Assembly: GCA_051001455.1 (NCBI GenBank)
Contig: JBPCNH010000004.1
Span: 124,001-188,000, forward strand
Direction: 5' to 3'
DNA: 64,000 nucleotides
DNA from: JBPCNH01 sp051001455
GTDB taxonomy: Bacteria > Actinomycetota > CADDZG01 > WHSQ01
In this document: positions 1 to 7,974 of the stretch, one piece after another
Layout: every line of letters starts with the position of its first letter
Numbering within the stretch: position 1 is the first letter of the stretch
Translations under genes and position numbers: made by a program
The notes under the pieces: model-generated
What the model was told of the DNA's origin: nothing
What the model saw: only the letters and a program-made list of their open reading frames with translations
Databases searched by the model: none

Positions 1-406
1 TGCCGGCGGCGGACGCAACCGCGACCACCTCGGCAACGTCCGGGATCGAATCCCGCACAGTGCGCCGAACGTTGTTGAGGTTGTAGGAATCAGTAGCGGC
101 GATGAAGACCTGCATCCCGTCCACGGCGACCTCTGCCGCGGTCTCTGCTCCGCGCCGGTTGGGTACCAGAGCCGAATAAAAGACGTCGCTGTTGCGATCG
201 ATCTCACTCCATACCTCGCGCGCATCGGCCATCTGGGGGATGGCCTTGGGGGATACGAACGAGACCGCCTCGATGTAACGGAGGCCGCTAGAGCTGAGAG
301 CATCGATCAGCCGAACCTTGTCTGCGGTAACGACCTCGGCTCGCTCGCTCTGGATGCCGTCGCGCGGACCGACCTCTCTGATCCGGACCGACGAGGGATA
401 AGTCAT
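1..406 (-). CDS. Hydroxymethylglutaryl-CoA lyase (3' end cut by window edge)
   Basis: Cleaves HMG-CoA to acetoacetate and acetyl-CoA, the last step of leucine breakdown. Only the N-terminal 135 codons lie in the window, read on the minus strand from an ATG at 406-404 and open to base 1. The translation has the family motif EVGPRDGIQ at residues 11-19 (Asp16 should bind the divalent metal) and later runs such as YIEAVSFVSPK and VFIAATDSYNLNNVR that fit the DRE-TIM barrel. Family members are about 300 residues, so over half is missing. The ATG overlaps the stop of the enoyl-CoA hydratase (ATGA), indicating translational coupling. Related DRE-TIM aldolases are less likely because of the RDG(I/L)Q signature. 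Confidence 0.9.
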   Translation of the reverse strand, partial: MTYPSSVRIREVGPRDGIQSERAEVVTADKVRLIDALSSSGLRYIEAVSFVSPKAIPQMADAREVWSEIDRNSDVFYSALVPNRRGAETAAEVAVDGMQVFIAATDSYNLNNVRRTVRDSIPDVAEVVAVASAAG

Positions 407-1179
407 CTGTTGTTCCAGCGAGGAGAGCGCTTCTCATTGAATGCCGCGACCCCTTCGGTGCGGTCCTCACTCGCGATGACTTTCTTCCACGCATCGTTCT
501 CGACTTCGATGCCTTCGTCGATCGGAAGTCCGAGCGCCGCGTCGATCGAGCGCTTGGCCGCGCGCACCGCCACCGGAGAGGAACGACAGATGTCCCGCGC
601 GATCTCTAGGGCTGCCTCCGTAGCCCCACCGAACTCGCTTACCTCAGTAACCAGACCCATCTCCTGAGCGTGAGTGGCATCGATCCGCTTCCCTCGGAAG
701 ATCAGGTCTTTGGCCCGCGAGGTACCGAGCTTCCGGGTCAGCAGCTGAGTGCCGCCGCCCGCCGGCAGCAGGCCGACGCGCGCTTCCGGGAGGCCGAGCT
801 TAGTGTCCCGGTCGGCAACGATCAGATCGCACGACAGCGCCAGCTCGAAACCTCCTCCGAGCGCGAAGCCGAACACAGCCGCTACCACCGGCTGGGGGAC
901 CTGCCGAAGTGCCTCGAAGAGGCCCCTGATCTGGGCCCTGTTGGCGTAGAAATCCTCGAGCGAGAACCCGGCACGCTCCTTCAGGTCGGCGCCGGCACAG
1001 AAAGCCTTCTCTCCGGCCGCAGCGAGGACGACGGCCCACACGTCGGAATCGTGCGCCAATGAACGGAAGACCTCGGCGAGCTCGTCTGCCATCGCTCCGG
1101 AGATGGAATTCATCGCCTCCGGGCGGTTCAACTTCACGAGCGCGATGTGATCCTCGGTAGTTTGGGTGATGAAGCTCAA
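403..1179 (-). CDS. Enoyl-CoA hydratase/isomerase family protein, possibly methylglutaconyl-CoA hydratase
   Basis: A 258-residue crotonase-fold protein. The oxyanion-hole segment CAGADLKE is at 61-68. The two acids that activate water in true hydratases are both present: Glu112 in GGGFELALSCD and Glu132 in LPEARVGLLPAGGGTQ. That supports hydratase rather than isomerase chemistry. The start is TTG at 1179, overlapping the carboxylase stop (TTGA). This start matches the usual N-terminus length, though no strong ribosome site precedes it. Sitting between an acyl-CoA carboxylase beta chain and HMG-CoA lyase, the inferred substrate is 3-methylglutaconyl-CoA of the leucine pathway. A general beta-oxidation role cannot be excluded. 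Confidence 0.88.
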   Translation of the reverse strand: MSFITQTTEDHIALVKLNRPEAMNSISGAMADELAEVFRSLAHDSDVWAVVLAAAGEKAFCAGADLKERAGFSLEDFYANRAQIRGLFEALRQVPQPVVAAVFGFALGGGFELALSCDLIVADRDTKLGLPEARVGLLPAGGGTQLLTRKLGTSRAKDLIFRGKRIDATHAQEMGLVTEVSEFGGATEAALEIARDICRSSPVAVRAAKRSIDAALGLPIDEGIEVENDAWKKVIASEDRTEGVAAFNEKRSPRWNNR

Positions 1180-2732
1180 ACCGGTGGGACCCCGTGATGA
1201 CGCGCGCTGAAGTGACGGTCTTTCCCTGCCGCGCCGTCGATCCTGCGGATCAGGTGACCGCGCAGATCATCCGGCTGAACGACGGCATCGATGACGTTCT
1301 CGGATGCGATGTGGAGGAGATCGATGTCTTTCTCGTATTCGGCGCGCCGCGCATCGATGTAAGCGGCGCGTTCCTCGGGATCGGTTATCGCCTGGATCTT
1401 GTTGAAGAAAACGGCATTGACCGCGGGCTCGGGACCCATCACGGCGATGCGAGCGGTCGGAAGCGCGATCGTCGCGTCCGGCTCGAAACCCGGTCCTGCC
1501 ATCGCGTACAGACCGGCTCCGTACGCCTTGCGGACCACGACGCAGAATTTCGGCACCGTCGCCTCGGACACGGCAGTGATCATCTTGGCTCCATGCCGGA
1601 TCATGCCCTGGCGTTCCACGGCCGTTCCAATCATGAAGCCCGGGACATCGGACAAGAAAATCAAGGGGATATTGAACGCGTCGCACAGCCAGATGAACCT
1701 GGCCGCCTTGTCGGACGAGTCGACGAATAAGACTCCGCCCTTCTGAGCGGGTTGATTCGCAACGATGCCGACGGCCCGTCCCTCCATGCGCGCCAATCCG
1801 GTGATCATCTCTTTGGCGAAGTCCGGCTTGATCTCGAAGAAAGAACCGTCATCGACGAGCCCGGCGATGAAGGCATACATGTCGAAAGCCTGGCTCTCGT
1901 CCTCGGGCACCATCCCGGCGAGTGACCCCGTGAAGGCAGCATCCTTGCTCTCTTCTCGCGGCGGCAGCGACCGCCACGATTGAGGGAAGTACGACAGGTA
2001 ACCCTTCGCCGCTTCGATCGCCGCCTTATCGTCGACACAGACGAGGTCGCCACAGCCCGATACCTCGCAGTGCATCCGGGCGCCGCCCATCTCTTCGAGT
2101 GTCACCTTCTCCCCTATGACCTCCTCTGCCATCCGGGGGGAGCCGAGATACATCGACGCGTTGCCGTCGACCATAAAGACGACGTCGCAGAAAGCAGGGA
2201 TATAGGCCCCGCCGGCTGCCGAGGGTCCGAAGAGGCAGCAGATCTGCGGGACATGACCGGACGCCTGCACCTGGTTATAGAAGATCTTGCCCGCCCCCCG
2301 CCGGCCCGGGAAGAGATCGATCTGGTCGGTGATGCGGGCGCCGGCCGAGTCGACGAGGTAGATCATCGGGTGCTCGTGCTTCCGAGCGAGCTCGATGATC
2401 CTGATGATCTTCTCGACCGTCCGGGCTCCCCACGAACCGGCCTTAACGGTGGGATCGTTCGCCATCACCGCTACCTTGCGACCACCGATCTCTCCGACGC
2501 CGGTGACGACCCCGTCAGCGGGCAGGTCCCCGGCGAGAGCATTGACCAGGAGCCCGTCCTCGACGAAGTCTTCGGCCGAGTCCAGCAGCAGCTCGAGCCG
2601 GTCCCGCACGAAGAGCTTGCCCTGTTGCGCCAGCTTCTCGTGATACTTCGGCGCGCCTCCTGTAGCGGCTCGCTCCGCCGCTGAGGCTAATGCTGCGTTC
2701 TTGTCGGCCGCAGGTGCGACATCCGATCCCAT
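1176..2732 (-). CDS. Acyl-CoA carboxylase, carboxyltransferase beta chain (methylcrotonyl- or propionyl-CoA type)
   Basis: Transfers CO2 from carboxybiotin to an acyl-CoA; 518 residues, the usual size for this subunit. Both carboxyltransferase crotonase repeats are visible. The first contains the oxyanion-hole region GPSAAGGAYIPA and the second VVVRKAYGAGLYAMAGPGF. I chose ATG 2732, 10 bp after the nhaA stop. An upstream in-frame ATG at 2828 would overlap nhaA and add a Pro/Arg-rich tail unlike the family. The partner biotin carboxylase/BCCP chain is at 5562 on the other strand and the biotin ligase at 5540. Downstream coupling to a hydratase and HMG-CoA lyase suggests methylcrotonyl-CoA as substrate. 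Propionyl-CoA is the alternative, because a methylmalonyl-CoA mutase is also nearby. Confidence 0.9.
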   Translation of the reverse strand: MGSDVAPAADKNAALASAAERAATGGAPKYHEKLAQQGKLFVRDRLELLLDSAEDFVEDGLLVNALAGDLPADGVVTGVGEIGGRKVAVMANDPTVKAGSWGARTVEKIIRIIELARKHEHPMIYLVDSAGARITDQIDLFPGRRGAGKIFYNQVQASGHVPQICCLFGPSAAGGAYIPAFCDVVFMVDGNASMYLGSPRMAEEVIGEKVTLEEMGGARMHCEVSGCGDLVCVDDKAAIEAAKGYLSYFPQSWRSLPPREESKDAAFTGSLAGMVPEDESQAFDMYAFIAGLVDDGSFFEIKPDFAKEMITGLARMEGRAVGIVANQPAQKGGVLFVDSSDKAARFIWLCDAFNIPLIFLSDVPGFMIGTAVERQGMIRHGAKMITAVSEATVPKFCVVVRKAYGAGLYAMAGPGFEPDATIALPTARIAVMGPEPAVNAVFFNKIQAITDPEERAAYIDARRAEYEKDIDLLHIASENVIDAVVQPDDLRGHLIRRIDGAAGKDRHFSARHHGVPPV

Positions 2733-2742
2733 GAGTGGAATC

Positions 2743-4131
2743 CTACCGGGCGCCGCCCTCGAGCCCCGGGCTCGCATCGGCGGCCACCCCGCCCCGCCCC
2801 CGGGATGAGCCCCGGAAGATCGATGCACCCAACAAGGTGGCGAGGAGGGAAGCTACGAGGATCCCGACCTTCGCCTCGTCCTGGAACACCGGATCTTCGA
2901 AGGCGAGGGACGTGATGAAAAGCGCCACGGTGAAGCCGATGCCGGCGAGGGCCGACACGCCGAAGAGGTCCCGGCGGGTCATCCCGACGGGCAGAACTCC
3001 GACCCCGAGCTTCAGGGCTCCGTAGGTGAACGACAGCACGCCGATGATCTTGCCGACGACGAGGCCGAAGATCACTCCCAAGGTGACCCGCGAAGTGAAC
3101 GCCGTGCCGAGGGTATCGAACTTGAGAACGACGCCAGCGTTGGCCAGAGCGAACAGCGGCACGATCACGTAACTCGTCCACGGGTGCAACTTGAACTCGA
3201 GGCGCTCCGCTACCGATGTCGAGGCGTCGATGCGCGCCTTGACCGCCATAGCCTCCTGCGGAGGCAACTCGGTCAGGCCAAGGGCGAAGTCCTCGTGCTC
3301 CTCGTCCTCGAACAATGGGACGCGCCGGCGATGGCGAAGGTCGAGAGGCGTAACGGGCGCGAAAAGTCCCATCGCCACACCGGCGAGAGTGGCGTGCACA
3401 CCGGATTCGAGCAGCATGTACCACAGCCCGACCCCGATCACGACGTAGACGGGCATCCACCACACCTGCATCCTGCGCAGCACCACGACTACCCCCAGAA
3501 GAGCGAAAGCTCCTAAGAGGAACGAAGCTTGGACGCCGGTGGAATAGAAGATTGCGATCACGAGGATGGCGCCGATGTCATCCACCACGGCAAGGCTCAA
3601 CAGGAAGATCTTCAGGTTGGTCGGTGCATTCGGGGCAACCAGAGCCAGCACGCCCACCGCGAACGCGATGTCGGTTGCCATCGGGACGCCCCACCCGGAG
3701 GACGCACCGGTTCCAGCATTCAGGGCGAAGAAGATGAGGGCCGGAACGATCATCCCGCCGGCTGCTGCAGCGATAGGAAGCGCCGCTTTGCGCACTTCAT
3801 TCAGCTCACCTCTGACGAGCTCCCGCTTGATCTCTAGACCCACCACGAAGAAGAACAACGTCATCAAACCGTCGTTGACCCAGTGCTGGAGGCTCTCCGA
3901 CAGTTCGAACGTCCCGACCGTGAAGCCCACCTCGGTATGCCACAGGGACTCGTAAGAGTCCCCCCACGGAGAGTTGGCCCAGATCAGAGCGATGACCGTG
4001 AACACGAGCAGAGCGATACCGCCGGCGATCTCCGTTTGGAGAAAGCGACGCACGGGACCGGCGAGAAGACGCGGGATCGGAGAGCCGCTCGCCAACCACG
4101 TGGACGCAGTCGTTTGCTCTACATCGCTCAC
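2743..4131 (-). CDS. nhaA: Na+/H+ antiporter NhaA
   Basis: Exchanges internal Na+ for external protons across the membrane. 462 residues with about 12 predicted membrane segments. Diagnostic residues are present: ATDIAFAVG with Asp154 (E. coli Asp133) and LAVVDDIGAI with Asp184-Asp185 (E. coli Asp163-Asp164, the ion-binding pair). WVNDGLMTLFFFVVGLEIKREL near residues 84-105 is another NhaA hallmark. It is longer than E. coli NhaA (388 aa), mostly through an acidic cytoplasmic loop around 265-300 and a C-terminal tail. Start is GTG at 4131, preceded by AGGAG five bases upstream. It lies 54 bp after mug and 10 bp before the carboxylase gene, so it is probably in one transcript with metabolically unrelated genes. 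Confidence 0.95.
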   Translation of the reverse strand: MSDVEQTTASTWLASGSPIPRLLAGPVRRFLQTEIAGGIALLVFTVIALIWANSPWGDSYESLWHTEVGFTVGTFELSESLQHWVNDGLMTLFFFVVGLEIKRELVRGELNEVRKAALPIAAAAGGMIVPALIFFALNAGTGASSGWGVPMATDIAFAVGVLALVAPNAPTNLKIFLLSLAVVDDIGAILVIAIFYSTGVQASFLLGAFALLGVVVVLRRMQVWWMPVYVVIGVGLWYMLLESGVHATLAGVAMGLFAPVTPLDLRHRRRVPLFEDEEHEDFALGLTELPPQEAMAVKARIDASTSVAERLEFKLHPWTSYVIVPLFALANAGVVLKFDTLGTAFTSRVTLGVIFGLVVGKIIGVLSFTYGALKLGVGVLPVGMTRRDLFGVSALAGIGFTVALFITSLAFEDPVFQDEAKVGILVASLLATLLGASIFRGSSRGRGGVAADASPGLEGGAR

Positions 4132-4185
4132 GAGGTCTCCTGCGACAAAGGTGAAGGTTCGAGATGGGTAGGGCCGGCGGGCATC

Positions 4186-4758
4186 TTAGCCGTCGCCGGC
4201 TGCTCGAACCGCGAGGCGCAGTTCGGCGAACATCTCGGTCAAAGCCGGAAGCTGATAGTGCGCGTTCAAACCGCTGGGGTTGGGCAGCACCCAGATCTTC
4301 GTGGCGGCGAGGCGTAGGTCCTGAGGACCCAGCTTCGCTTTGGGCAACTCAAACGCCGTCCGGAAGGCCCCCACCCCCAGCAACGCCAGGTACCGCGGCT
4401 CGTACTTGCGGACTTTGGCCTCGAGGTTCCGCACACCCGAACGGAGCTCGGCGTCGGTCAGGTCGGCGGCACCGACGGTAGCGCGCATCACGATATTGGT
4501 GACCCCCAGACCGTGCGCGAGCAACTCGGCCTTCTCCGAAGGATGAAGCAACCGATCGGTGAAACCAGATGCATGTAAGACCGGCCAGAACCTGTTGCCC
4601 GGGCGAGCGAAGTGATCACCGGTAGCCCCCGAGTAGAGCGAGGGGTTGATCCCGCAGAAGAGGACGTCCAGATGAGGAGCGATGACGTCCTCGATGGTGC
4701 GCCCCTCGGCTCCAGCGATCTCATCCTTGGTCGGCTTCCACCCCGGCGGGATATTCAC
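4186..4758 (-). CDS. mug: G/U mismatch-specific DNA glycosylase (Mug family)
   Basis: Removes uracil or thymine opposite guanine and similar lesions. 190 residues with the family motifs GINPSLYSG near residues 36-44 (the Asn positions the catalytic water) and PNPSGLNAHY near residue 160 (minor-groove wedge/recognition loop). The length fits the Mug/TDG core. Start is GTG at 4758, overlapping the birA stop as GTGA, so translation is probably coupled to birA. There is no functional link to its neighbours; this is a housekeeping repair gene riding in the operon. Confidence 0.9.
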   Translation of the reverse strand: MNIPPGWKPTKDEIAGAEGRTIEDVIAPHLDVLFCGINPSLYSGATGDHFARPGNRFWPVLHASGFTDRLLHPSEKAELLAHGLGVTNIVMRATVGAADLTDAELRSGVRNLEAKVRKYEPRYLALLGVGAFRTAFELPKAKLGPQDLRLAATKIWVLPNPSGLNAHYQLPALTEMFAELRLAVRAAGDG

Positions 4759-5540
4759 CTGGGACGCACCCGGGTCACCTCGGCGACGTCAACCACCCTG
4801 GAGCGACCATCGGCCTCGACTCGAAGCCCTCCGGCCGGCGACAGACCCGTGGCCAGAGCCTCGAGCGTGCGCCCGTCGGAGAAACGCAGGCTGACATCAC
4901 GGCCGATCATCGAGGACAGCTCTTCGGCGCGCCGGACCAAGCTCACACCGCCGTCCGCGGACAGACCGGCATACCAACGCTCGATCCTCTCGAGGATGGT
5001 TCCGAGCAAGGCGGCCCGAAGCTCGTGGTCCGGGGGAAGGTGCCGGTCGAGTGAAGTGGCACACCCGGCGACCTCAGGCGCGAGATCGCCGGGAAGGGAG
5101 AGGTTGAGCCCGATCCCAAGAACCGCGACCGAAACTTCCCCGCCCTGAGTGCGCGCCTCCGCAAGCACTCCCGCCAGCTTCCTGCCGTCGATCACGACAT
5201 CGTTAGGCCACTTCACGCGCGCGTCGAGCCCCGTCTCTTCTCCCACGGCCTCGGCCGTCGCGACGCCGCCCAGGACGCTCAGCAGCCCGAGACGGTCCGG
5301 CGGGGTCGGATGCGGACGCAGGATGACAGAGAAGAGCAGCGAGTCACCGGGGGCCGAGGTCCAGTCGCGACCCCAACGTCCCCGCCCGCCCGTCTGATGA
5401 TCGGCTACGACGACCGCTCCTTCGTCCGCGCCTTCGGCCGCCCAACCGAGGGCATCCGAGTTCGTAGAGCCGGTCGTCGCGACGTGGCGGAGCGATCGCC
5501 CGAAGGCGCCGCGGATCCGGCTTGAGAGGTCGCTCGTCAT
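4755..5540 (-). CDS. birA: Biotin--[acyl-CoA carboxylase] ligase (BirA, class I)
   Basis: Activates biotin as biotinyl-AMP and attaches it to the BCCP lysine. 261 residues comprising catalytic and C-terminal SH3-like domains only. There is no N-terminal winged helix, so it should not act as a repressor. The biotin/ATP loop reads GGRGRWGRDW near residues 51-60, the conserved KWPNDVVIDGRKLAGVL follows near 109-125, and GIGLNLSLP near 141. ATG at 5540. Its natural target, the BCCP domain of the biotin carboxylase, is encoded divergently 21 bp away, so ligase and substrate are co-located. Confidence 0.94.
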   Translation of the reverse strand: MTSDLSSRIRGAFGRSLRHVATTGSTNSDALGWAAEGADEGAVVVADHQTGGRGRWGRDWTSAPGDSLLFSVILRPHPTPPDRLGLLSVLGGVATAEAVGEETGLDARVKWPNDVVIDGRKLAGVLAEARTQGGEVSVAVLGIGLNLSLPGDLAPEVAGCATSLDRHLPPDHELRAALLGTILERIERWYAGLSADGGVSLVRRAEELSSMIGRDVSLRFSDGRTLEALATGLSPAGGLRVEADGRSRVVDVAEVTRVRPR

Positions 5541-5547
5541 CGCTGCT

Positions 5548-5554
5548 TAGGATA
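5548..5554. promoter_or_regulatory. Back-to-back -10 boxes for birA and the biotin carboxylase gene
   Basis: The 21 bp between the divergent ATGs (5540 minus, 5562 plus) hold TAGGAT on the plus strand at 5548-5553. On the minus strand, one base offset, they hold TATCCT at 5554-5549. Both match the actinobacterial -10 pattern TANNNT and each ends exactly 8 nt before its own ATG. Transcription would begin at or next to each start codon, giving leaderless mRNAs. No convincing -35 is visible for either gene: TTGAGA at 5522-5527 is 20 bp from the plus box. Confidence 0.5.
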
Positions 5555-5561
5555 CGGACCC

Positions 5562-7304
5562 ATGTTCAAGAAGGTCCTCATAGCGAACCGAGGTGAGATC
5601 GCCGTCCGGGTGATGCGCGCGTGCCGCGATCTCGGCGTCGCTTCGGTGGCCGTTTACTCGGACCTGGACAGGGATGCGGTTCACACGAGCATGGCCGACG
5701 AAGCTTTCAATGTCGGGGCGGGACCCGCCGCGGAGTCCTACCTGAAGGTCGAGGCCATCCTTGAAGCAGCCGCGCGCTCGGGAGCGGAAGCCGTGCACCC
5801 CGGCTACGGATTCCTCGCGGAGAACGCCGCCTTCGCCCGTTCGGTCATCGAAGCAGGACTGACGTGGATCGGGCCCGACCCCGCCATCATCGACTCGATG
5901 GGTGACAAGACGGCGGCTCGGCGAACCGCCGCGGAGGCCGGAGTCCCGACGGTCCCGGGAACCACGAAGCCGGTTACCGAATCCAGCGAAGTCATGGACT
6001 TCGTGAAGGACAACGGTCTGCCCATCGCCATCAAGGCGTCGGCGGGCGGCGGAGGTAAAGGTTTCCGCGTCGTCATCGAGGAATCGCAGATCGAGGAGTC
6101 ACTCGCATCGGCCGCGCGCGAAGCACAGGCGTACTTCTCCTCACCGGACGTATACCTCGAGCGTTACCTGCAGCGCCCCCGCCATATCGAGATCCAAGTG
6201 CTGGGCGACGCCGAGGGCAACATCATCTCCTTCCCCGAACGAGATTGCTCGCTGCAACGCAGGCATCAGAAGCTCGTAGAGGAGTCACCGTCGCCGGCAC
6301 TGGACGACCAGGTTCGCCGGCGCATCATGGCCGCGGCGGCGAAGCTCGCGGCTCACGTGGAATATCGCAATGCCGGCACCTGCGAGTTCCTCCTCGATGC
6401 CGATGGGGAGACCTTCTACTTCCTCGAGATGAACACACGTCTCCAGGTGGAGCATCCCGTCACCGAGCTCGTGACGGGGATCGACCTCGTGGTCGCCCAA
6501 CTACGCACCGCCGCAGGAGAGCCGGTCGGGTTCACCCAAGACACGATCGAGCTGAGGGGCCACGCGATCGAGTGCCGCATCAACGCGGAGAACCCGGCCA
6601 AGAACTTCCTTCCCGCACCCGGATCGATCGGGGATTATCAGGAGCCGTCGGGCCCGGGCGTGAGGGTCGACTCTGGGACCAAGCGCAACGGCGAGGTCTC
6701 GCAGGCTTACGACCCGATGGTCGCGAAGCTCGTCACTTACGGCGCAACCCGAGAGGAAGCCCGTCGGCGGATGCTACGAGCCCTAAGGGAGTACCGCATC
6801 GAAGGCATCAAGACGTCCATCCCCTTCCATGTGCTGATGCTCGAAGACGAGAGATTCGTCACCGGGAACTATCACACCGGCACGGTCGAAACCGAGATGG
6901 ATCTGTCCCCTCTCTCGGACGAGAAGATCGCCCCGCCTGGGCCGGGGGAACCGCAGGTTGCGGAGCGTCACTTCGACCTCGAGGTCGGCGGTAAGCGGCT
7001 GGCGGTCCGGGTGCGCGAGCATCTCGACGATCTCGTTCCTCCCAGGAAGCCACGGCCACCGCAGAAAAGTGGCGCCTTGGGGGGAGGCGGCAGCGAGACG
7101 CTCACGGCACCTATGCAGGGAACGATCGTGAAGGTCACCGTCGCGCCCGGAGACGAGGTCGCTGCCGGAGATCAGATCTGCGTGCTCGAGGCCATGAAGA
7201 TGGAGAACTCCATCCTCGCCCACACGAGCGGCAAGATCGAGGAGCTGAAGGTAGCGACCGGACAGTCCGTAGAAACAGGTGCCGTGATCGCCGTGATCCG
7301 CTAG
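5562..7304 (+). CDS. Acyl-CoA carboxylase alpha chain (biotin carboxylase + BCCP)
   Basis: Carboxylates its own biotin with ATP and bicarbonate, then hands CO2 to beta chains. 580 residues. Biotin carboxylase N-lobe (FKKVLIANRGEIAVRVMRA at 2-20), ATP-grasp domain with the glycine-rich lid KASAGGGGKGFR near 160, catalytic FLEMNTRLQVEHPVTE near 285-300, and biotin carboxylase C-domain to about 445. The BCCP domain fills the last 70 residues, with the biotinylation site EAMKMEN at Lys546. The BT domain of PCC/MCC alpha chains is absent, as in actinobacterial AccA-type subunits of about 590 aa. This subunit may serve several beta chains. ATG 5562 has no ribosome site but sits 8 nt after a -10 box, suggesting a leaderless mRNA. 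Confidence 0.95.
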   Translation: MFKKVLIANRGEIAVRVMRACRDLGVASVAVYSDLDRDAVHTSMADEAFNVGAGPAAESYLKVEAILEAAARSGAEAVHPGYGFLAENAAFARSVIEAGLTWIGPDPAIIDSMGDKTAARRTAAEAGVPTVPGTTKPVTESSEVMDFVKDNGLPIAIKASAGGGGKGFRVVIEESQIEESLASAAREAQAYFSSPDVYLERYLQRPRHIEIQVLGDAEGNIISFPERDCSLQRRHQKLVEESPSPALDDQVRRRIMAAAAKLAAHVEYRNAGTCEFLLDADGETFYFLEMNTRLQVEHPVTELVTGIDLVVAQLRTAAGEPVGFTQDTIELRGHAIECRINAENPAKNFLPAPGSIGDYQEPSGPGVRVDSGTKRNGEVSQAYDPMVAKLVTYGATREEARRRMLRALREYRIEGIKTSIPFHVLMLEDERFVTGNYHTGTVETEMDLSPLSDEKIAPPGPGEPQVAERHFDLEVGGKRLAVRVREHLDDLVPPRKPRPPQKSGALGGGGSETLTAPMQGTIVKVTVAPGDEVAAGDQICVLEAMKMENSILAHTSGKIEELKVATGQSVETGAVIAVIR

Positions 7305-7308
7305 CGAC

Positions 7309-7974
7309 CTAGATACCGGTGATCTTGATCCCTGCTCGGTCGGTCTTGTACCGGTGATTGATCCCGATCAACAGGGCCGTCAGCGGTTCGATGATGCGAG
7401 CCATGTCCAGCGGTCCGGCATCCACGTAGCGAAGATCCGGGATGGCCTCGACGAGTTCCTTTACCACCGCCTTCCCTGCTTTCGACCCGCAAGTAAGCAC
7501 GTCACCCTCTAGCGTCGAATCGAGGTCGTTCAACGCGACCGCGGCAAGAGAGTGGAACGCCCCCACCAACTTCGTTCCTTTGGGGACGAAGGCTTGGGCT
7601 TGCTGCACGGCAGAGCCTTCCCATACCCCGAGCGTGTGCGTGGCTTTCGCGCCAACCCCTGCCGCGATCGGGACGGTGCAATCGACGACGATCCCATCGT
7701 CGGGGATGTGCGAAGCGATCGACTTGTAGATGTCGGCTTGTCCCGAATAAGGCACGGCGACGACGATCACGGCGGCGGCCGCGGCCGCGTCGGGATTAGC
7801 CAGTCCGCTCACCTTGCCGGACGATGCACGGTCCGCGATCTGCTGCGCAGCAGTGGCAGCACGATCCGCATCGCGCGACCCGATGATCACCTCGAAACCC
7901 GCGACCGCCCAACGCAGCGCGAGACCGGATCCTTCTTCCCCGGTTCCCCCGATGACGGCGATCGGCCCGGGCAT
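7309..7974 (-). CDS. npdG: F420H2:NADP+ oxidoreductase (NpdG)
   Basis: Moves hydride between coenzyme F420 and NADP. 221 residues. An N-terminal Rossmann fold has IAVIGGTGEEGSGLA at 5-19 followed by GSRDADRA, whose Ser-Arg pair fits NADP(H) 2'-phosphate binding. A second conserved block, VPKGTKLVGAFHSLAA, lies near 130-145 and an F420-binding C-terminus follows. ATG at 7974; this A is also the last base of the mutase stop (TGATG), so the two genes are translationally coupled. Presence of this enzyme implies the organism makes F420. Why it is paired with methylmalonyl-CoA mutase is not obvious from known pathways. Confidence 0.9.
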   Translation of the reverse strand: MPGPIAVIGGTGEEGSGLALRWAVAGFEVIIGSRDADRAATAAQQIADRASSGKVSGLANPDAAAAAAVIVVAVPYSGQADIYKSIASHIPDDGIVVDCTVPIAAGVGAKATHTLGVWEGSAVQQAQAFVPKGTKLVGAFHSLAAVALNDLDSTLEGDVLTCGSKAGKAVVKELVEAIPDLRYVDAGPLDMARIIEPLTALLIGINHRYKTDRAGIKITGI

